A DNA stretch of 64,000 nt, taken from contig NZ_BAZK01000022.1 of assembly GCF_001310815.1 (NCBI RefSeq), positions 1 through 64,000 of the forward strand, read 5' to 3'. Origin of the DNA: Pseudovibrio denitrificans JCM 12308 (GTDB lineage Bacteria > Pseudomonadota > Alphaproteobacteria > Rhizobiales > Stappiaceae). Positions 27,208 to 36,806 of this stretch are shown here, piece by piece; the stretch's first letter is position 1, and each line of letters starts with the position of its first letter. The translations under genes were made by a program, and so were the position numbers. Below the pieces are notes generated by a model that was not told the DNA's origin, did not search any database, and worked only from the letters and a program-made list of their open reading frames with translations.

Positions 27208-27819
27208 CTATTCTACAGGCTCGACTGGATGCGTTGCGAAGAAGCTTGCGATGCGGGTGTTGATGTCTGCAGCGACAACCTTGGCAGCGCGGTCTTCAGC
27301 GTCTCTTTCAGCTCTCAGGTTTGCAAAACGCTGACTGGAGAAGTCAAAGGATGCAGAGGCAAAAGAGCGACCAGTGTAGAGCGTGCGATCGCTCTGGATG
27401 TCAGAGAGAACGAAGCTGGTGTTGATGGTGATGTTGTATGCGGTTGGCACGTCGGCCAGCTGCTCAACACCCACCTCAGCGCGGCGTCTGTCACTCAGGA
27501 TTTCCAGGCGGTACTTTGGAGGCAATGCATCACCACCACGGGTGAATGCGAAAATCAGCTGATTACGCAGAACCTGGTTGATGCGCTTGATGGATCCTGA
27601 GTCTCCATAGGAAGGAAAGTTCAGAGAAACTGCCGCCATTTGCGCCTGGACGGTCTGTGTCTGTTCCGTGCCATCGCTGGTGAGCGTTGGGCTTACCCCG
27701 TAAAGCGGGCGGAACTGGCAGCCAGAAAGAAGAAGGGCGCCTGCAACAATTGTTGCCCCGCCGAGTAGAACCCGGCGGGAAGGGCGACCTGATTTAGCAG
27801 GGCGATCAAACAACGACAT
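27208..27819 (-). CDS. lptE: LPS-assembly lipoprotein LptE
   Basis: Outer-membrane lipoprotein that forms the LptDE translocon plug. The N-terminal signal ends in the lipobox LLSGC (residues near 31-35), followed by QFRPLYG, the family's conserved stretch. Length 203 aa. Its start overlaps the end of leuS by 14 bases. The position between leuS and holA is diagnostic for lptE. Confidence 0.9.
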   Translation of the reverse strand: MSLFDRPAKSGRPSRRVLLGGATIVAGALLLSGCQFRPLYGVSPTLTSDGTEQTQTVQAQMAAVSLNFPSYGDSGSIKRINQVLRNQLIFAFTRGGDALPPKYRLEILSDRRRAEVGVEQLADVPTAYNITINTSFVLSDIQSDRTLYTGRSFASASFDFSSQRFANLRAERDAEDRAAKVVAADINTRIASFFATHPVEPVE

Positions 27820-30418
27820 TTACAATCCTCTGAGGTACCACGATGATTTTACGTGGGGCCTTGCCGTCCAGAGCCTTCTGAACAGCCTCATGAGCCAGAG
27901 TAGCTTCTTCTACCTGCTCTTTGGAAGAGTCTCTTGCTACAGAAAGCTCACCTTTTTTCTTGCCGTTGATTTGAATCGGAAGCGTAATGGTGTTTTCTAC
28001 CAGCAGATCTTCTTCCAGAACTGGCCAGTTTGATGTGGATACCAGCCCTTCGTTGCCGAGCATGGACCAGCATTCCTCAGAAAGGTGAGGTGTGATTGGT
28101 TCCATGAGCTGCAGAATGAAGCCAGCTGCTTCGCGCAGAGCAAAAGCCATATCTGGTTTGCTGAGGTCTGCCTGAAGCGCTTTGCTGATTGCGTTGGTGA
28201 ACTCATAAAGACGAGCAACAGCGCGGTTGAAGCCGAGGCCGTCAAAGTCCTTGGTGATCGCCGCCAGAGTTTTGTGAGAGACACGGCGCAGAGCAACCGC
28301 TTCGTCGCTGAACTCAGCAGGACGGGCAGTGTTTGCTTCGGTCTTCTCAGCGACTTCACCGATGATGCGCCATACGCGTTGTACGTGACGCCATGCACCG
28401 ATTACGCCATCTTCAGTCCAGATGATGTCACGCTCTGGCGGGCTGTCAGAGAGCACGAAGAGACGTGCGGTGTCAGCGCCGTAGGTGTCGATGATGTCGG
28501 TTGGGTCAACAACGTTCTTCTTCGACTTGGACATCTTCTCGATGGAACCGATGGTGACTGGTGCGCCGGTTTCTGCGTGAACCGCTTTTCTATCGCCTTC
28601 GGTGCTGATGATGTTGATTTCAGCTGGAGTGACCCATTTGCCATCTGCGTCTTTGTAGGTCTCGTGGTTCACCATTCCCTGTGTGAAGAGGCCTTTGAAT
28701 GGCTCTTTCACGTCCAGATGCTTGGTGATCTGCATGGCACGAGCAAAGAAGCGGGAGTAGAGCAGGTGCAGGATCGCGTGTTCAATACCGCCGATGTACT
28801 GATCGACTGGCAGCCATTCGGAAGCAACCTTTGGATCGGTTGGGTTGCTGTTCTTCGGATCGGTGAAGCGTGCGAAGTACCAGGAGGAATCCACGAAGGT
28901 GTCCATGGTATCGGTTTCACGCTGAGCGTCCTTGCCACAGCATGGGCATTTCACATCACGCCATGTTGGGTGACGATCCAGCGGGTTGCCCGGACGGTCG
29001 AAGGTGACATCTTCCGGCAGAACGATTGGCAGGCTTTCTTTTGGCGCAGGCTGAACACCACAGTCATCACAGTGGATGACAGGGATCGGACAACCCCAGT
29101 AACGCTGACGGGAGATACCCCAGTCGCGCAGACGGTAGTTGGTCTCGCGGTGAGCCTGTTGCTTGCCTTTAACTTCCTGCGCTTCCAGCTTGTCAGAAAC
29201 AGCGTTCTTCGCATCTTCGATGGACATGCCGTTCATGAAGTCGGAGTTAAAGATGGAACCTTCGCCAGTGTAAGCTTCTGTACCAACTTCGAAAGTTGCT
29301 GCATCTTCGCCTGCTGGCAGCACAACTGCTTTCACTGGCAGCTTGTACTTGTGAGCAAAGTCCAGATCGCGCTGGTCGTGTGCAGGACATGCGAAGATCG
29401 CGCCTGTGCCGTAGTCCATCAGGATGAAGTTTGCCACGTAAACTGGCAGTTCCCAAGATGGATCCAGTGGATGCTTCACGCGCAGGCCAGTGTCAAAGCC
29501 AAGCTTTTCTGCGGTTTCAATTGCTTCAGCTGTGGTGCCGATACGGCGACATTCAGCAATGAACTCCTGCAGTTCTGCGTTGTCTTCAGCCAGTTTCTGC
29601 GTGATCGGATGATCTGGAGACAGGCCCATAAAGGACGCGCCGTACAGCGTATCCGGACGGGTGGTGAAGATCTCCAGAGTTTCGTCGCCGGTTGGAGCGG
29701 TTTCAGTGAACTCGAAGTTGACCTTCAGACCAACTGACTTGCCGATCCAGTTCTTCTGCATGAGACGAACTTTTTCAGGCCATTCGGTCAGTGTGTCGAT
29801 TGCTTCCAACAGCTCTTCAGAATGATCAGAGATCTTGAAGAACCACTGGGTCAGGTCTTTCTGCTCAACAACTGCGCCGGAGCGCCAGCCTTTGCCGTCG
29901 ATCACCTGTTCGTTTGCCAGAACGGTCATATCGACCGGATCCCAGTTTACCTTCGCGTTTTTGCGGTAAACCAAGCCAGCTTCCAGGAAGTCCAGGAACA
30001 GCGCCTGCTGCTGTGCGTAGTAGCTTTCATCGCAGGTTGCGAACTCGCGGCTCCAGTCAAAAGACAGGCCGATTGTCTTCAGCTGACCGCGCATTGCTGC
30101 GATGTTGTCGTAAGTCCAGCCCTTTGGGTGCACCTTCTTTTCAGCTGCTGCGTTTTCTGCAGGCATGCCGAATGCATCCCAGCCCATTGGGTGCAGAACG
30201 TTGAAGCCGCGTGCGCGTTTGAAACGTGCAACCACGTCACCCATGGAATAGTTGCGGACGTGCCCCATGTGTAGACGACCGGATGGGTAAGGGAACATCT
30301 CTAGTACGTAGTACTTCTCGCGCGGATCATCGTTGTCCGTCTCGAAGATCTTCTTTTCGTCCCATACTTTTTGCCAGCGCGCTTCCGTAGCGCGTGCATT
30401 ATACCTATCCGTAGCCAT
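27806..30418 (-). CDS. leuS: Leucyl-tRNA synthetase
   Basis: Class I synthetase of 870 aa. The HIGH-type motif appears as PYPSGRLHMGHVRNYS, the KMSKS loop as EKMSKSKKNVVDP, and the editing domain contains TTRPDTLYGASF. The zinc-finger-like cysteines CDDCG and CPCCG lie in the ZN-1 region. It is divergent from yggS and leads the operon with lptE and holA. Confidence 0.97.
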   Translation of the reverse strand: MATDRYNARATEARWQKVWDEKKIFETDNDDPREKYYVLEMFPYPSGRLHMGHVRNYSMGDVVARFKRARGFNVLHPMGWDAFGMPAENAAAEKKVHPKGWTYDNIAAMRGQLKTIGLSFDWSREFATCDESYYAQQQALFLDFLEAGLVYRKNAKVNWDPVDMTVLANEQVIDGKGWRSGAVVEQKDLTQWFFKISDHSEELLEAIDTLTEWPEKVRLMQKNWIGKSVGLKVNFEFTETAPTGDETLEIFTTRPDTLYGASFMGLSPDHPITQKLAEDNAELQEFIAECRRIGTTAEAIETAEKLGFDTGLRVKHPLDPSWELPVYVANFILMDYGTGAIFACPAHDQRDLDFAHKYKLPVKAVVLPAGEDAATFEVGTEAYTGEGSIFNSDFMNGMSIEDAKNAVSDKLEAQEVKGKQQAHRETNYRLRDWGISRQRYWGCPIPVIHCDDCGVQPAPKESLPIVLPEDVTFDRPGNPLDRHPTWRDVKCPCCGKDAQRETDTMDTFVDSSWYFARFTDPKNSNPTDPKVASEWLPVDQYIGGIEHAILHLLYSRFFARAMQITKHLDVKEPFKGLFTQGMVNHETYKDADGKWVTPAEINIISTEGDRKAVHAETGAPVTIGSIEKMSKSKKNVVDPTDIIDTYGADTARLFVLSDSPPERDIIWTEDGVIGAWRHVQRVWRIIGEVAEKTEANTARPAEFSDEAVALRRVSHKTLAAITKDFDGLGFNRAVARLYEFTNAISKALQADLSKPDMAFALREAAGFILQLMEPITPHLSEECWSMLGNEGLVSTSNWPVLEEDLLVENTITLPIQINGKKKGELSVARDSSKEQVEEATLAHEAVQKALDGKAPRKIIVVPQRIVNVVV

Positions 30419-30630
30419 TTATTCCGCCGTGTGTTTGATTTTTGCCTTGAACAAGCAAATTAGGTTTGCTCGGACTGTCACCAGAAATTGCCAGTTTGGT
30501 CAAGCGGTAGACAGAGGAAAAACCGAGAAGATTTGTCAGAAATTTCTCAATGAAGTGCAACTACTCTTGCTTTTGGACCTTAGGGAGCGCATTTCATGTC
30601 TCGAATATGGATTTTTCGCTGGAGTTAGGA

Positions 30631-31308
30631 ATGAGCGACGCTGCTGCACTTCGCCTTAAAGAGGTCAAGGAAAACATCGGGAAAGCAGAGACGGATGCTG
30701 AGCGTCCGGATGGTTCTGTGACTTTGATTGCAGTTTCAAAAACCTTTGAAGCTTCAGCGATTAAGCCGGTTCTGGAAGCTGGTCAGCGCGTGTTTGGTGA
30801 AAACCGTGTGCAGGAAGCTATGGGCAAATGGCCGGGACTTCGTGAAGAGTTTGACGGTGTTGAGCTGCATCTGATTGGCCCGCTGCAATCCAATAAGGCC
30901 AAAGAAGCTATCCAGACGTTCGACGTTATCCATACTGTGGATCGCGATAAAATCGCTAAAGCGTTGAAAGCTGAGATGGATAAGCAAGGCAAGACGCCAA
31001 AGCTGTTCATTCAGGTTAATACCGGGGAAGAAGACCAGAAGGCTGGCATTCCTCCAAAGGAAGCGGATGCGTTTATCGCGAAATGCCGTGATGAGTATGG
31101 GCTGGAGATTGAAGGCCTGATGTGCATTCCACCTGTTGATGAAGCGCCGGGTATGCATTTCGCGTTGCTTGAGAAAATCGCAAAGCGAAACGGCCTTGAG
31201 AAGCTCTCTATGGGCATGTCTTCTGACTACCCAATCGCTGTGCAGCATGGCGCGACACACGTGCGTGTTGGCTCCGCCGTGTTTGGCGCGCGCGATTATT
31301 CGCAGTAA
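30631..31308 (+). CDS. PLP homeostasis protein YggS
   Basis: Alanine-racemase-fold pyridoxal phosphate carrier of the YggS/PROSC family, involved in PLP and amino-acid balance. The PLP lysine lies in LIAVSKTFEASAI near the N-terminus; FGENRVQE and LIGPLQSNK are family motifs; SMGMSSDYPIAV is near the C-terminus. ATG 30631 gives 225 aa. Between it and leuS is a 212-base divergent gap. Confidence 0.92.
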   Translation: MSDAAALRLKEVKENIGKAETDAERPDGSVTLIAVSKTFEASAIKPVLEAGQRVFGENRVQEAMGKWPGLREEFDGVELHLIGPLQSNKAKEAIQTFDVIHTVDRDKIAKALKAEMDKQGKTPKLFIQVNTGEEDQKAGIPPKEADAFIAKCRDEYGLEIEGLMCIPPVDEAPGMHFALLEKIAKRNGLEKLSMGMSSDYPIAVQHGATHVRVGSAVFGARDYSQ

Positions 31309-31333
31309 GTTTTTCTGAGAGTTTTGAATTTGG

Positions 31334-31360
31334 AACGGGCGAGGGACTTCTCGCCCGTTT
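31334..31360. terminator. Terminator between yggS and the hydrolase
   Basis: AACGGGCGAG (31334-31343) pairs with CTCGCCCGTT (31350-31359) over a 6-base loop. Bidirectional geometry between convergent genes. Confidence 0.9.
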
Positions 31361-31371
31361 TGCTTTTTGGC

Positions 31372-32355
31372 TTAGAGCAGTTGGTCGCTTAGCCACTGAA
31401 CTGTGGTTGAGACCACAAGGTCGTTGTTCTGCGGGCTGATGATATCGCCTGCGATGACGTGGTTGTTGTCATCCCCTGAGCTTTCGATGAGCAGGCGCTG
31501 TTTTGGGGCGCCCCATTTGTCATAGGCGACATTGGTTAGCGCTGCGTCGATGGTTTCGTCTTTCTCGCTGTAGATGAACAGAGCAGGGATGCTGGCCTTC
31601 GCTGGGTCTTGCTCCTGCAGAACAGAGATCGCGGTTGCCATTGGCAGCAGGGCTACGCTTGGATAGCTGATGGTCCAGCCCATCTGCTCTTCCTTGGAAG
31701 GCGCTTTTGAGGATGAACGGGTTTTGCCAATGATCAGAGGTACATAGTGCCGCGCATACGGCATATCGAGCAGGAAGCCGCCGGCAGCTTTGACGCCGAA
31801 GTTTGGCGAGACGAACACCATCGCGGCGATGTCCTCTTTCAGAGGATGGTCCTGCATAGCCAGCCATGCTGCCAATGAGCCGCCTGTTGAGGTGGACATG
31901 ATGATTGTCTTTTCGCCAATGCGGCGGCCAATCTCAACGGCCTCTGCCAGATCATTGATCCAGTCGTTCAATGTGGCCTCTGCCATTGCATCGCCGGAAC
32001 GTCCGTGACCAGTCAGGCGGGTGTAGAAGAGATTGGCACCCATCTCATTGGCAACGCGGTCCGGAACCGGGCGGATTTCGTGTTTGCTGGCGGAAAAGCC
32101 ATGGATGTAAATGATTGAAAGCGGCGTTTTGCTGTTCTTCTCGCCATTGAACCAGATGATTTCCTTGGCGGTGTCAGCGCGGATATCCTGAAATTTGGCT
32201 TCGTTGTCTGACAGATACAATTCGAGATCGTCACCCATAATTTCGGGCTTGAAGGTGATCTCTGTATCGCGTGGTTCTCTTGGGCCTACCATGAAGGCAA
32301 TTGTGCCACCGACGAGCAAAATCAGCACTACAAAAATAAAATAACGAAATAGCAT
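31372..32355 (-). CDS. Membrane-anchored alpha/beta hydrolase, copy 1
   Basis: A 327-aa protein with an N-terminal transmembrane anchor (FRYFIFVVLILLVGGTIAFMV) and an alpha/beta-hydrolase body. IYIHGFSASKHEI is the oxyanion region, the nucleophile elbow reads MSTSTGGS instead of the usual GxSxG, and the catalytic Asp/His are in YSEKDETID and DNNHVIAGD. A second, related gene follows downstream. The substrate is unknown; lysophospholipase-like or esterase activity is a guess. Confidence 0.8.
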   Translation of the reverse strand: MLFRYFIFVVLILLVGGTIAFMVGPREPRDTEITFKPEIMGDDLELYLSDNEAKFQDIRADTAKEIIWFNGEKNSKTPLSIIYIHGFSASKHEIRPVPDRVANEMGANLFYTRLTGHGRSGDAMAEATLNDWINDLAEAVEIGRRIGEKTIIMSTSTGGSLAAWLAMQDHPLKEDIAAMVFVSPNFGVKAAGGFLLDMPYARHYVPLIIGKTRSSSKAPSKEEQMGWTISYPSVALLPMATAISVLQEQDPAKASIPALFIYSEKDETIDAALTNVAYDKWGAPKQRLLIESSGDDNNHVIAGDIISPQNNDLVVSTTVQWLSDQLL

Positions 32356-32434
32356 ATGGGGTGCCTTTGTTCCTTAACGGCACCAGCATATTCCAGCTTG
32401 GGTTGAAATATCAAATCAGAGCACTTTGAAGGTG

Positions 32435-33431
32435 TTACTGCGAGTAGATTGTGGGCACGCCCAGAGAGCCCAGCCATTCGATGATACCGTTGGAAACCAG
32501 CAGATTATTTTCGGGATTGGTGATGTCGCCTGCGATGACATGATGGTTGCCCGAAGATTCTGTGATGAGAAGGCGATGCTTTGGAGCGCCCCAGTTATCA
32601 AAGAATCTTGCTGTGGCTTTCTCATATGAGGTTTCATCGCGAATATCGTAGATGAACATGGTGGGAATGGTTGCGTTTGCAGCATCCAGACTGCCAACCA
32701 GTTTGACTGTTTCAGCAAGAGGCAGCAGGGCGGTTGATGGGTAGGCGTTGGTCCATGCGTAGATTTCTTCAAAGTTGGCATTGGGGTCCGCAACACGGTA
32801 CTTGCCCACAATGATGGGCGTATAGAACTCTGCGAGTGGATATGTGAGCAGGGAGGTTCCTGCTGCGGCTAGCTCAAAGACCGGAGACACCAGCACGATG
32901 GCTTCAATGTCTTCTTTGAGCGCGTGGTCTGTCAGATCCGTCCAGGCGGATAGTGTTCCGCCGAAGGAGGTGCTGATCATGATGACTTTGTTGCCAATGG
33001 CCTTTGCGATTGCCAGAGCTTCTGCCAGCGCATTGAAGTAGTCATCAACTCCGGGCTCTCCCATTGCGGCTGGTGTGCGGGCGTGGCCGGGCAAGCGTGT
33101 GTAATAGAGATTGGCCTGAATGGAACTGGCGACCAGATCCGGGACGGGTCTGATTTCATCCTTGCTGGCGGAGAAGCGTGAATGTAGACGACGGCGTAGT
33201 CGGTTTTGGCTTTGGTATCCGGGTTCTGCCAGATGATTTGCTTCTCCAATCCCGGCTTAATATCCTTAAACCGGCTTTCCACCCGCGCGATGTAGCTTCC
33301 GGGTCTTCGCCAATGTCGCTTGGGTTGAAGGTTATGGAGGGAGAAATATAGGTGTTGGCCCAGTAGACCAGAAACCCGGCGATCAGGATGATAAGAGACA
33401 ACAAAAACAGATACTTATTTCTAAACAGCAT
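32435..33431 (-). CDS. Membrane-anchored alpha/beta hydrolase, copy 2, two frameshifts
   Basis: Paralogue of the preceding gene. It starts MLFRNKYLFLLSLIILIAG at 33431 and is read in three frames: the anchor and FNPSDIGEDPEA; then VESRFKDIKPGLEKQII to VVYIH; then YTRLPGHARTPAAMG onward with the elbow MISTSFGGTLSAW and the catalytic His in GNHHVIAGD. Each break (33296 and 33177) is repaired by restoring one G of a GGC. The corrected gene is 333 codons, close in length to copy 1, so a sequence error is more likely than decay. Confidence 0.8.
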
Positions 33432-33547
33432 CGTTACATCGCCTCTTTTTTCGCTGATTGAGTGCCAGCCTGACCGGAAACGGAGTGTGTCTGTCAGTTT
33501 TCCTTTTTATCCAAGCTTATACAATCTCTAGGAAATGGCAGTTTTGC
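33432..33547. other. Gap upstream of hydrolase copy 2
   Basis: Part of the 387-base gap between hydrolase copy 2 and ffh. The bases nearest the hydrolase presumably hold its promoter; no gene or strong signal is seen. The rest of the gap holds the candidate small RNA and its promoter, described separately. Confidence 0.35.
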
Positions 33548-33576
33548 TTGACTCGGCACCTGCTTTCTCGTAGATA
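33548..33576 (+). promoter_or_regulatory. Sigma70-like promoter for a candidate small RNA
   Basis: TTGACT (33548-33553), a 17-base spacer, and TAGATA (33571-33576). Good spacing and a strong -35 element; the -10 is moderate. It points towards a terminator about 110 bases away. Confidence 0.55.
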
Positions 33577-33582
33577 CCCGAG

Positions 33583-33691
33583 TTAACTCCTTCGATTTGA
33601 ATTCTGGAGCCACTGACTGGGACCCGAAAAGGTATAAAGAGATCCCAGAGGTCAACACCCGACAGCGCGATGCGCCCTCGGGTGATTTTTT
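33583..33691 (+). ncRNA. Candidate small RNA upstream of ffh
   Basis: Bounded by the promoter above and by a Rho-independent terminator at 33656-33691 (CACCCGA, 15-base loop, TCGGGTG, then T tract). Between them is an inverted repeat CTGGGA/TCCCAG at about 33616-33647 and the palindrome GAGTTAACTC. It lacks the GGAAGCAGCC signature of 4.5S RNA and has no ORF with a plausible start. It may be a trans-acting sRNA or a 5' attenuator for ffh at 33819. Confidence 0.4.
33656..33691 (+). terminator. Terminator upstream of ffh
   Basis: CACCCGA (33656-33662) pairs with TCGGGTG (33678-33684), followed by ATTTTTT. It ends the candidate small RNA before the ffh start. Confidence 0.75.
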
Positions 33692-33818
33692 GCTATGTGC
33701 ACTTGGTTTGGCATGGCAAATTGACTGCGGTGACACCAAATTCATTGAGGAACGAGTGTACAGCGCCGAGGAGTTTTCTTTAGGTGCTTGTGCCGAAACG
33801 AGATTTTAAAGGAACGAC

Positions 33819-35375
33819 ATGTTCGATAATCTGTCAGATCGCCTAGGCGGTATTCTAGATAAGCTCACAAAACGTGGTGCGCTTTCTGAATCCGATGTTA
33901 GTGAAGCGCTGCGCGAAGTCCGCCGCGCGCTCATCGAGGCTGATGTGGCGTTGCCGATCGTGCGTTCTTTCACCGATAAGGTGAAGCATCGCGCTGTTGG
34001 TGCAGAGGTTGTTAAGTCCATTAAGCCGGGTCAGATGGTCGTCAAGATCGTTCATGACCAGCTGGTGGAGATGCTGGGTGAGGAATCTCATCCGATCGAC
34101 CTGAATGCCCCGGCTCCGGTCTGTATCATGATGGTTGGTCTGCAGGGTGCAGGTAAAACCACTGCAACCGGCAAGATTGCACGTCGTCTGACACAGCGCG
34201 ACAAGCGCAAAGTTTTGATGGCTTCTCTTGATACGCGCCGTCCGGCAGCGCAGGAGCAGCTGAAAGTTCTGGGTGAACAGAACGAAATCGACACACTTCC
34301 TATCATTGAAGGGCAGCAGCCAGTTGATATCGCCAAGCGCGCGCTGAACGCAGCGAAGCTGGGCGGTTATGACGTTGTCATGCTCGATACCGCAGGTCGC
34401 GGCCACATTGATGAGCCTCTCATGGTGGAAATGGAGCAGATTAAAGCTGCATCCAACCCGCATGAAGTTCTGCTTGTTGCCGATGCTCTGACTGGTCAGG
34501 ATGCTGTTAATCTGGCGAAGAGCTTTGATGAGCGTTGCTCCATCACAGGTATCATGCTGACCCGTATGGATGGTGATGGTCGCGGTGGTGCGGCTCTTTC
34601 CATGCGTGCTGTAACCGGCAAGCCGATCAAGCTGATTGGTACCGGTGAAAAGTCCGATGCTCTTGAAGACTTCCATCCAAAGCGTATTGCTGATCGCATC
34701 CTCGGCATGGGTGACATTGTCTCCCTCGTTGAAAAGGCTGCTGAAGCGATTGATGCGGAAAAAGCCGCAGAGATGGCTCGGAAGATGCAGAAGGGTCACT
34801 TTGACCTGAACGATCTTTCTGAACAGCTGAAGCAGATGGAAAAGATGGGCGGAATGTCCGGCATGATGGGCATGCTTCCGGGTGTTGGCAAAATGAAGAA
34901 GCAGCTTGCTGCAGCCAACCTTGATGAGAACATGTTCAAGCGCCAGATGGCGATCATCTCTTCCATGACTGCGCAGGAACGTGCGAAGCCTGACCTGCTG
35001 AAAGCAAGCCGCAAGAAGCGTATTGCTGCGGGTTCTGGTGTACAGGTTGCTGAAGTTAATAAGCTTTTGAAAATGCACCGCCAGATGGCCGACATGATGA
35101 AGGCCATGGGTAAGGGCAAAGGCAAGGGTATGCTTGGCAAGATGATGGGCGCCATGGGTGGCGGCATGCCAGGCATGGGCGGCGGAATGCCGAACATTGA
35201 CCCTAAAGCGCTGGAGCAGATGGCTAAGTCTGGTCAGCTGCCAGGCGGCATGGAATTGCCTAAAGGATTACCGGGTGGTGGGCTTCCCGGGGGATTGCCA
35301 GGTGCTGGTGGCCCTAAATTGCCCGGTCTTGGTGGAGCGCCTGGTTTGCCAGGGCTTGGCAAGGGGAAAAAGTAA
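33819..35375 (+). CDS. ffh: Signal recognition particle protein Ffh
   Basis: GTPase of the SRP that delivers membrane proteins to FtsY. The NG domain has GLQGAGKTTATGK (G1), DTAGRGHID (G3) and TRMDGDGRGG (G4). The Met-rich M domain starts near residue 300. The C-terminus ends in an unusually long Gly/Met/Pro-rich tail, giving 518 aa. It is followed at once by a TTG-start chorismate mutase gene. Confidence 0.96.
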   Translation: MFDNLSDRLGGILDKLTKRGALSESDVSEALREVRRALIEADVALPIVRSFTDKVKHRAVGAEVVKSIKPGQMVVKIVHDQLVEMLGEESHPIDLNAPAPVCIMMVGLQGAGKTTATGKIARRLTQRDKRKVLMASLDTRRPAAQEQLKVLGEQNEIDTLPIIEGQQPVDIAKRALNAAKLGGYDVVMLDTAGRGHIDEPLMVEMEQIKAASNPHEVLLVADALTGQDAVNLAKSFDERCSITGIMLTRMDGDGRGGAALSMRAVTGKPIKLIGTGEKSDALEDFHPKRIADRILGMGDIVSLVEKAAEAIDAEKAAEMARKMQKGHFDLNDLSEQLKQMEKMGGMSGMMGMLPGVGKMKKQLAAANLDENMFKRQMAIISSMTAQERAKPDLLKASRKKRIAAGSGVQVAEVNKLLKMHRQMADMMKAMGKGKGKGMLGKMMGAMGGGMPGMGGGMPNIDPKALEQMAKSGQLPGGMELPKGLPGGGLPGGLPGAGGPKLPGLGGAPGLPGLGKGKK

Positions 35376-35693
35376 TTGAGCGAGATCGATAAGACAGAAG
35401 AAGCCAAGGTGATCCTTGGTGGACTTCGTTCCAGCATCGACAACATTGACGCTGCTCTGGTGCATATGTTGGCTGAACGGTTTCGCTGCACACAGGCTGT
35501 TGGGGAGCTGAAAGCGACCCATGGTCTTCCACCGGCTGACCCGGCCCGTGAAAAACTTCAGATTGAGCGTCTGCGCCGTTTAGCGGCCGAGGCCAATCTT
35601 GATCCTGACTTTGCTGAAAAGTTCCTGAACTTCATCGTGAAGGAAGTCATTCGGCATCATGAAGCTATTGCTGCTGAACACAGCACAGACTGA
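35376..35693 (+). CDS. Chorismate mutase (AroQ type)
   Basis: A 105-aa all-helical enzyme converting chorismate to prephenate. LRSSIDNIDAALVHMLAERF contains the conserved Arg, and the C-terminal IVKEVIRHHE closes the active site. It starts with TTG directly after the ffh stop (35375), a strong sign of co-translation. It supports the phenylalanine/tyrosine branch fed by aroE-type enzymes. Confidence 0.92.
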   Translation: MSEIDKTEEAKVILGGLRSSIDNIDAALVHMLAERFRCTQAVGELKATHGLPPADPAREKLQIERLRRLAAEANLDPDFAEKFLNFIVKEVIRHHEAIAAEHSTD

Positions 35694-35714
35694 ATACCTA
35701 GGAGTAACTAAACA

Positions 35715-36107
35715 ATGGCTACAAAAATTCGCCTGGCACGCGGTGGTGCTAAAAAGCGTCCTTTCTACCGCATCGTTATCGCAGACGTTCGTTCCCCACG
35801 TGACGGCCGTTTCATTGAAGTTGTAGGTCGCTACAACCCAATGCTGCCAAAAGACGCTGAAAACCGCGTTGAACTGAACGAAGAGCGCATCAAGCACTGG
35901 CTCGGTCACGGCGCGAAGCCAACCGACCGCGTACACCGCTTCCTGGACGCAGCTGGCCTGCTGAAGCGTGAGCCACGCAACAACCCTAACAAAGCAAAAC
36001 TCGGCAAGAAAGCTCAGGAACGTCTTGACGAGAAACTTGCTGCAGAAGCTGAAGCAAAAGCAGCTGCTGAAGAAGCAGCGGCAGAAGCAGCAGAAGCTTC
36101 CGAATAA
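35715..36107 (+). CDS. rpsP: 30S ribosomal protein S16
   Basis: 130 aa. MATKIRLARGGAKKRPFYRIV is diagnostic. The C-terminal third is an Ala/Glu/Lys-rich tail beyond the S16 core, common in alphaproteobacteria. It is the second ribosomal/SRP gene in the run ffh-CM-rpsP-rimM-trmD-rplS. Confidence 0.97.
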   Translation: MATKIRLARGGAKKRPFYRIVIADVRSPRDGRFIEVVGRYNPMLPKDAENRVELNEERIKHWLGHGAKPTDRVHRFLDAAGLLKREPRNNPNKAKLGKKAQERLDEKLAAEAEAKAAAEEAAAEAAEASE

Positions 36108-36143
36108 GATAAGCATACCCGATCTGATAAGGAGACGCCGGCT

Positions 36144-36680
36144 ATGGCAAACAAGCCTGAAGACCGCATTCTAATGGCTCAGATCGGGGCTGCTCACGGC
36201 ATACGTGGAGAAGTGCGGGTCAAACCATTTGGTGATGACCCGCTTTCTTTTGGCGATTACGGCAAGCTTGAAAGCGAAGACGGCAGTCGCAAATTTAAAG
36301 TGAAGCGGGCACGCGTGCAGAAAAACGTGGTGGTGACCAAGTTTGAAGGCGTGAATGACCGCAACGAAGCTGAAGCTCTGAATGGGTTGAAGCTTTATAT
36401 ACCTCGTGAGCGTCTTCCTGAAACGGAAGATGAGGATGAATTCTACCACTCTGACCTTATCGGCCTGAAGGCGCTTGATGAGAATAAAGAGCAGATTGGT
36501 ACAGTTCTGGCTCTTCTGGACTTTGGTGCTGGCGATCTCATCGAAATCGCACCTAAGAGCGGCAAATCTCTGTTGTTCCCGTTCACCAAAGCAGTTGTTC
36601 CTGTCATCAACCTTAAAGAAGGCTTCGTGGAAGTTCATGCTCCAGAAGGCTTTTACGAGGAAGGTGAGAAAGAACCGTAA
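36144..36680 (+). CDS. rimM: 16S rRNA processing protein RimM
   Basis: Ribosome maturation factor that helps assemble the 30S head. 178 aa; the N-terminal barrel has IGAAHGIRGEVRVKPF and the PRC-barrel part has DEFYHSDLIGLKALDE and FPFTKAVVPVINL. It is 37 bases after rpsP. Confidence 0.94.
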   Translation: MANKPEDRILMAQIGAAHGIRGEVRVKPFGDDPLSFGDYGKLESEDGSRKFKVKRARVQKNVVVTKFEGVNDRNEAEALNGLKLYIPRERLPETEDEDEFYHSDLIGLKALDENKEQIGTVLALLDFGAGDLIEIAPKSGKSLLFPFTKAVVPVINLKEGFVEVHAPEGFYEEGEKEP

Positions 36681-36806
36681 GACGGTTCAGAGCCTTCCTA
36701 ACTGGTTGGCATATATCCCGATACGCAGGACGAGCTGAGATCATTACGGTGATTTTTGCTCGTTTTGCATTTAGACCATTCCATTGATTGCTGAAGCAGG
36801 ACCACC

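Noticed and set aside
28085..29737. 550-codon open frame on the plus strand, antisense to leuS
   Set aside because: It lies wholly over leuS, has Cys/Phe/Trp-rich composition and no recognisable domain; it is a reflection of leuS codon use.
33855..35078. 407-codon open frame antisense to ffh
   Set aside because: Same strand-shadow pattern, His/Leu-rich with no domain; ffh is unambiguous on the other strand.
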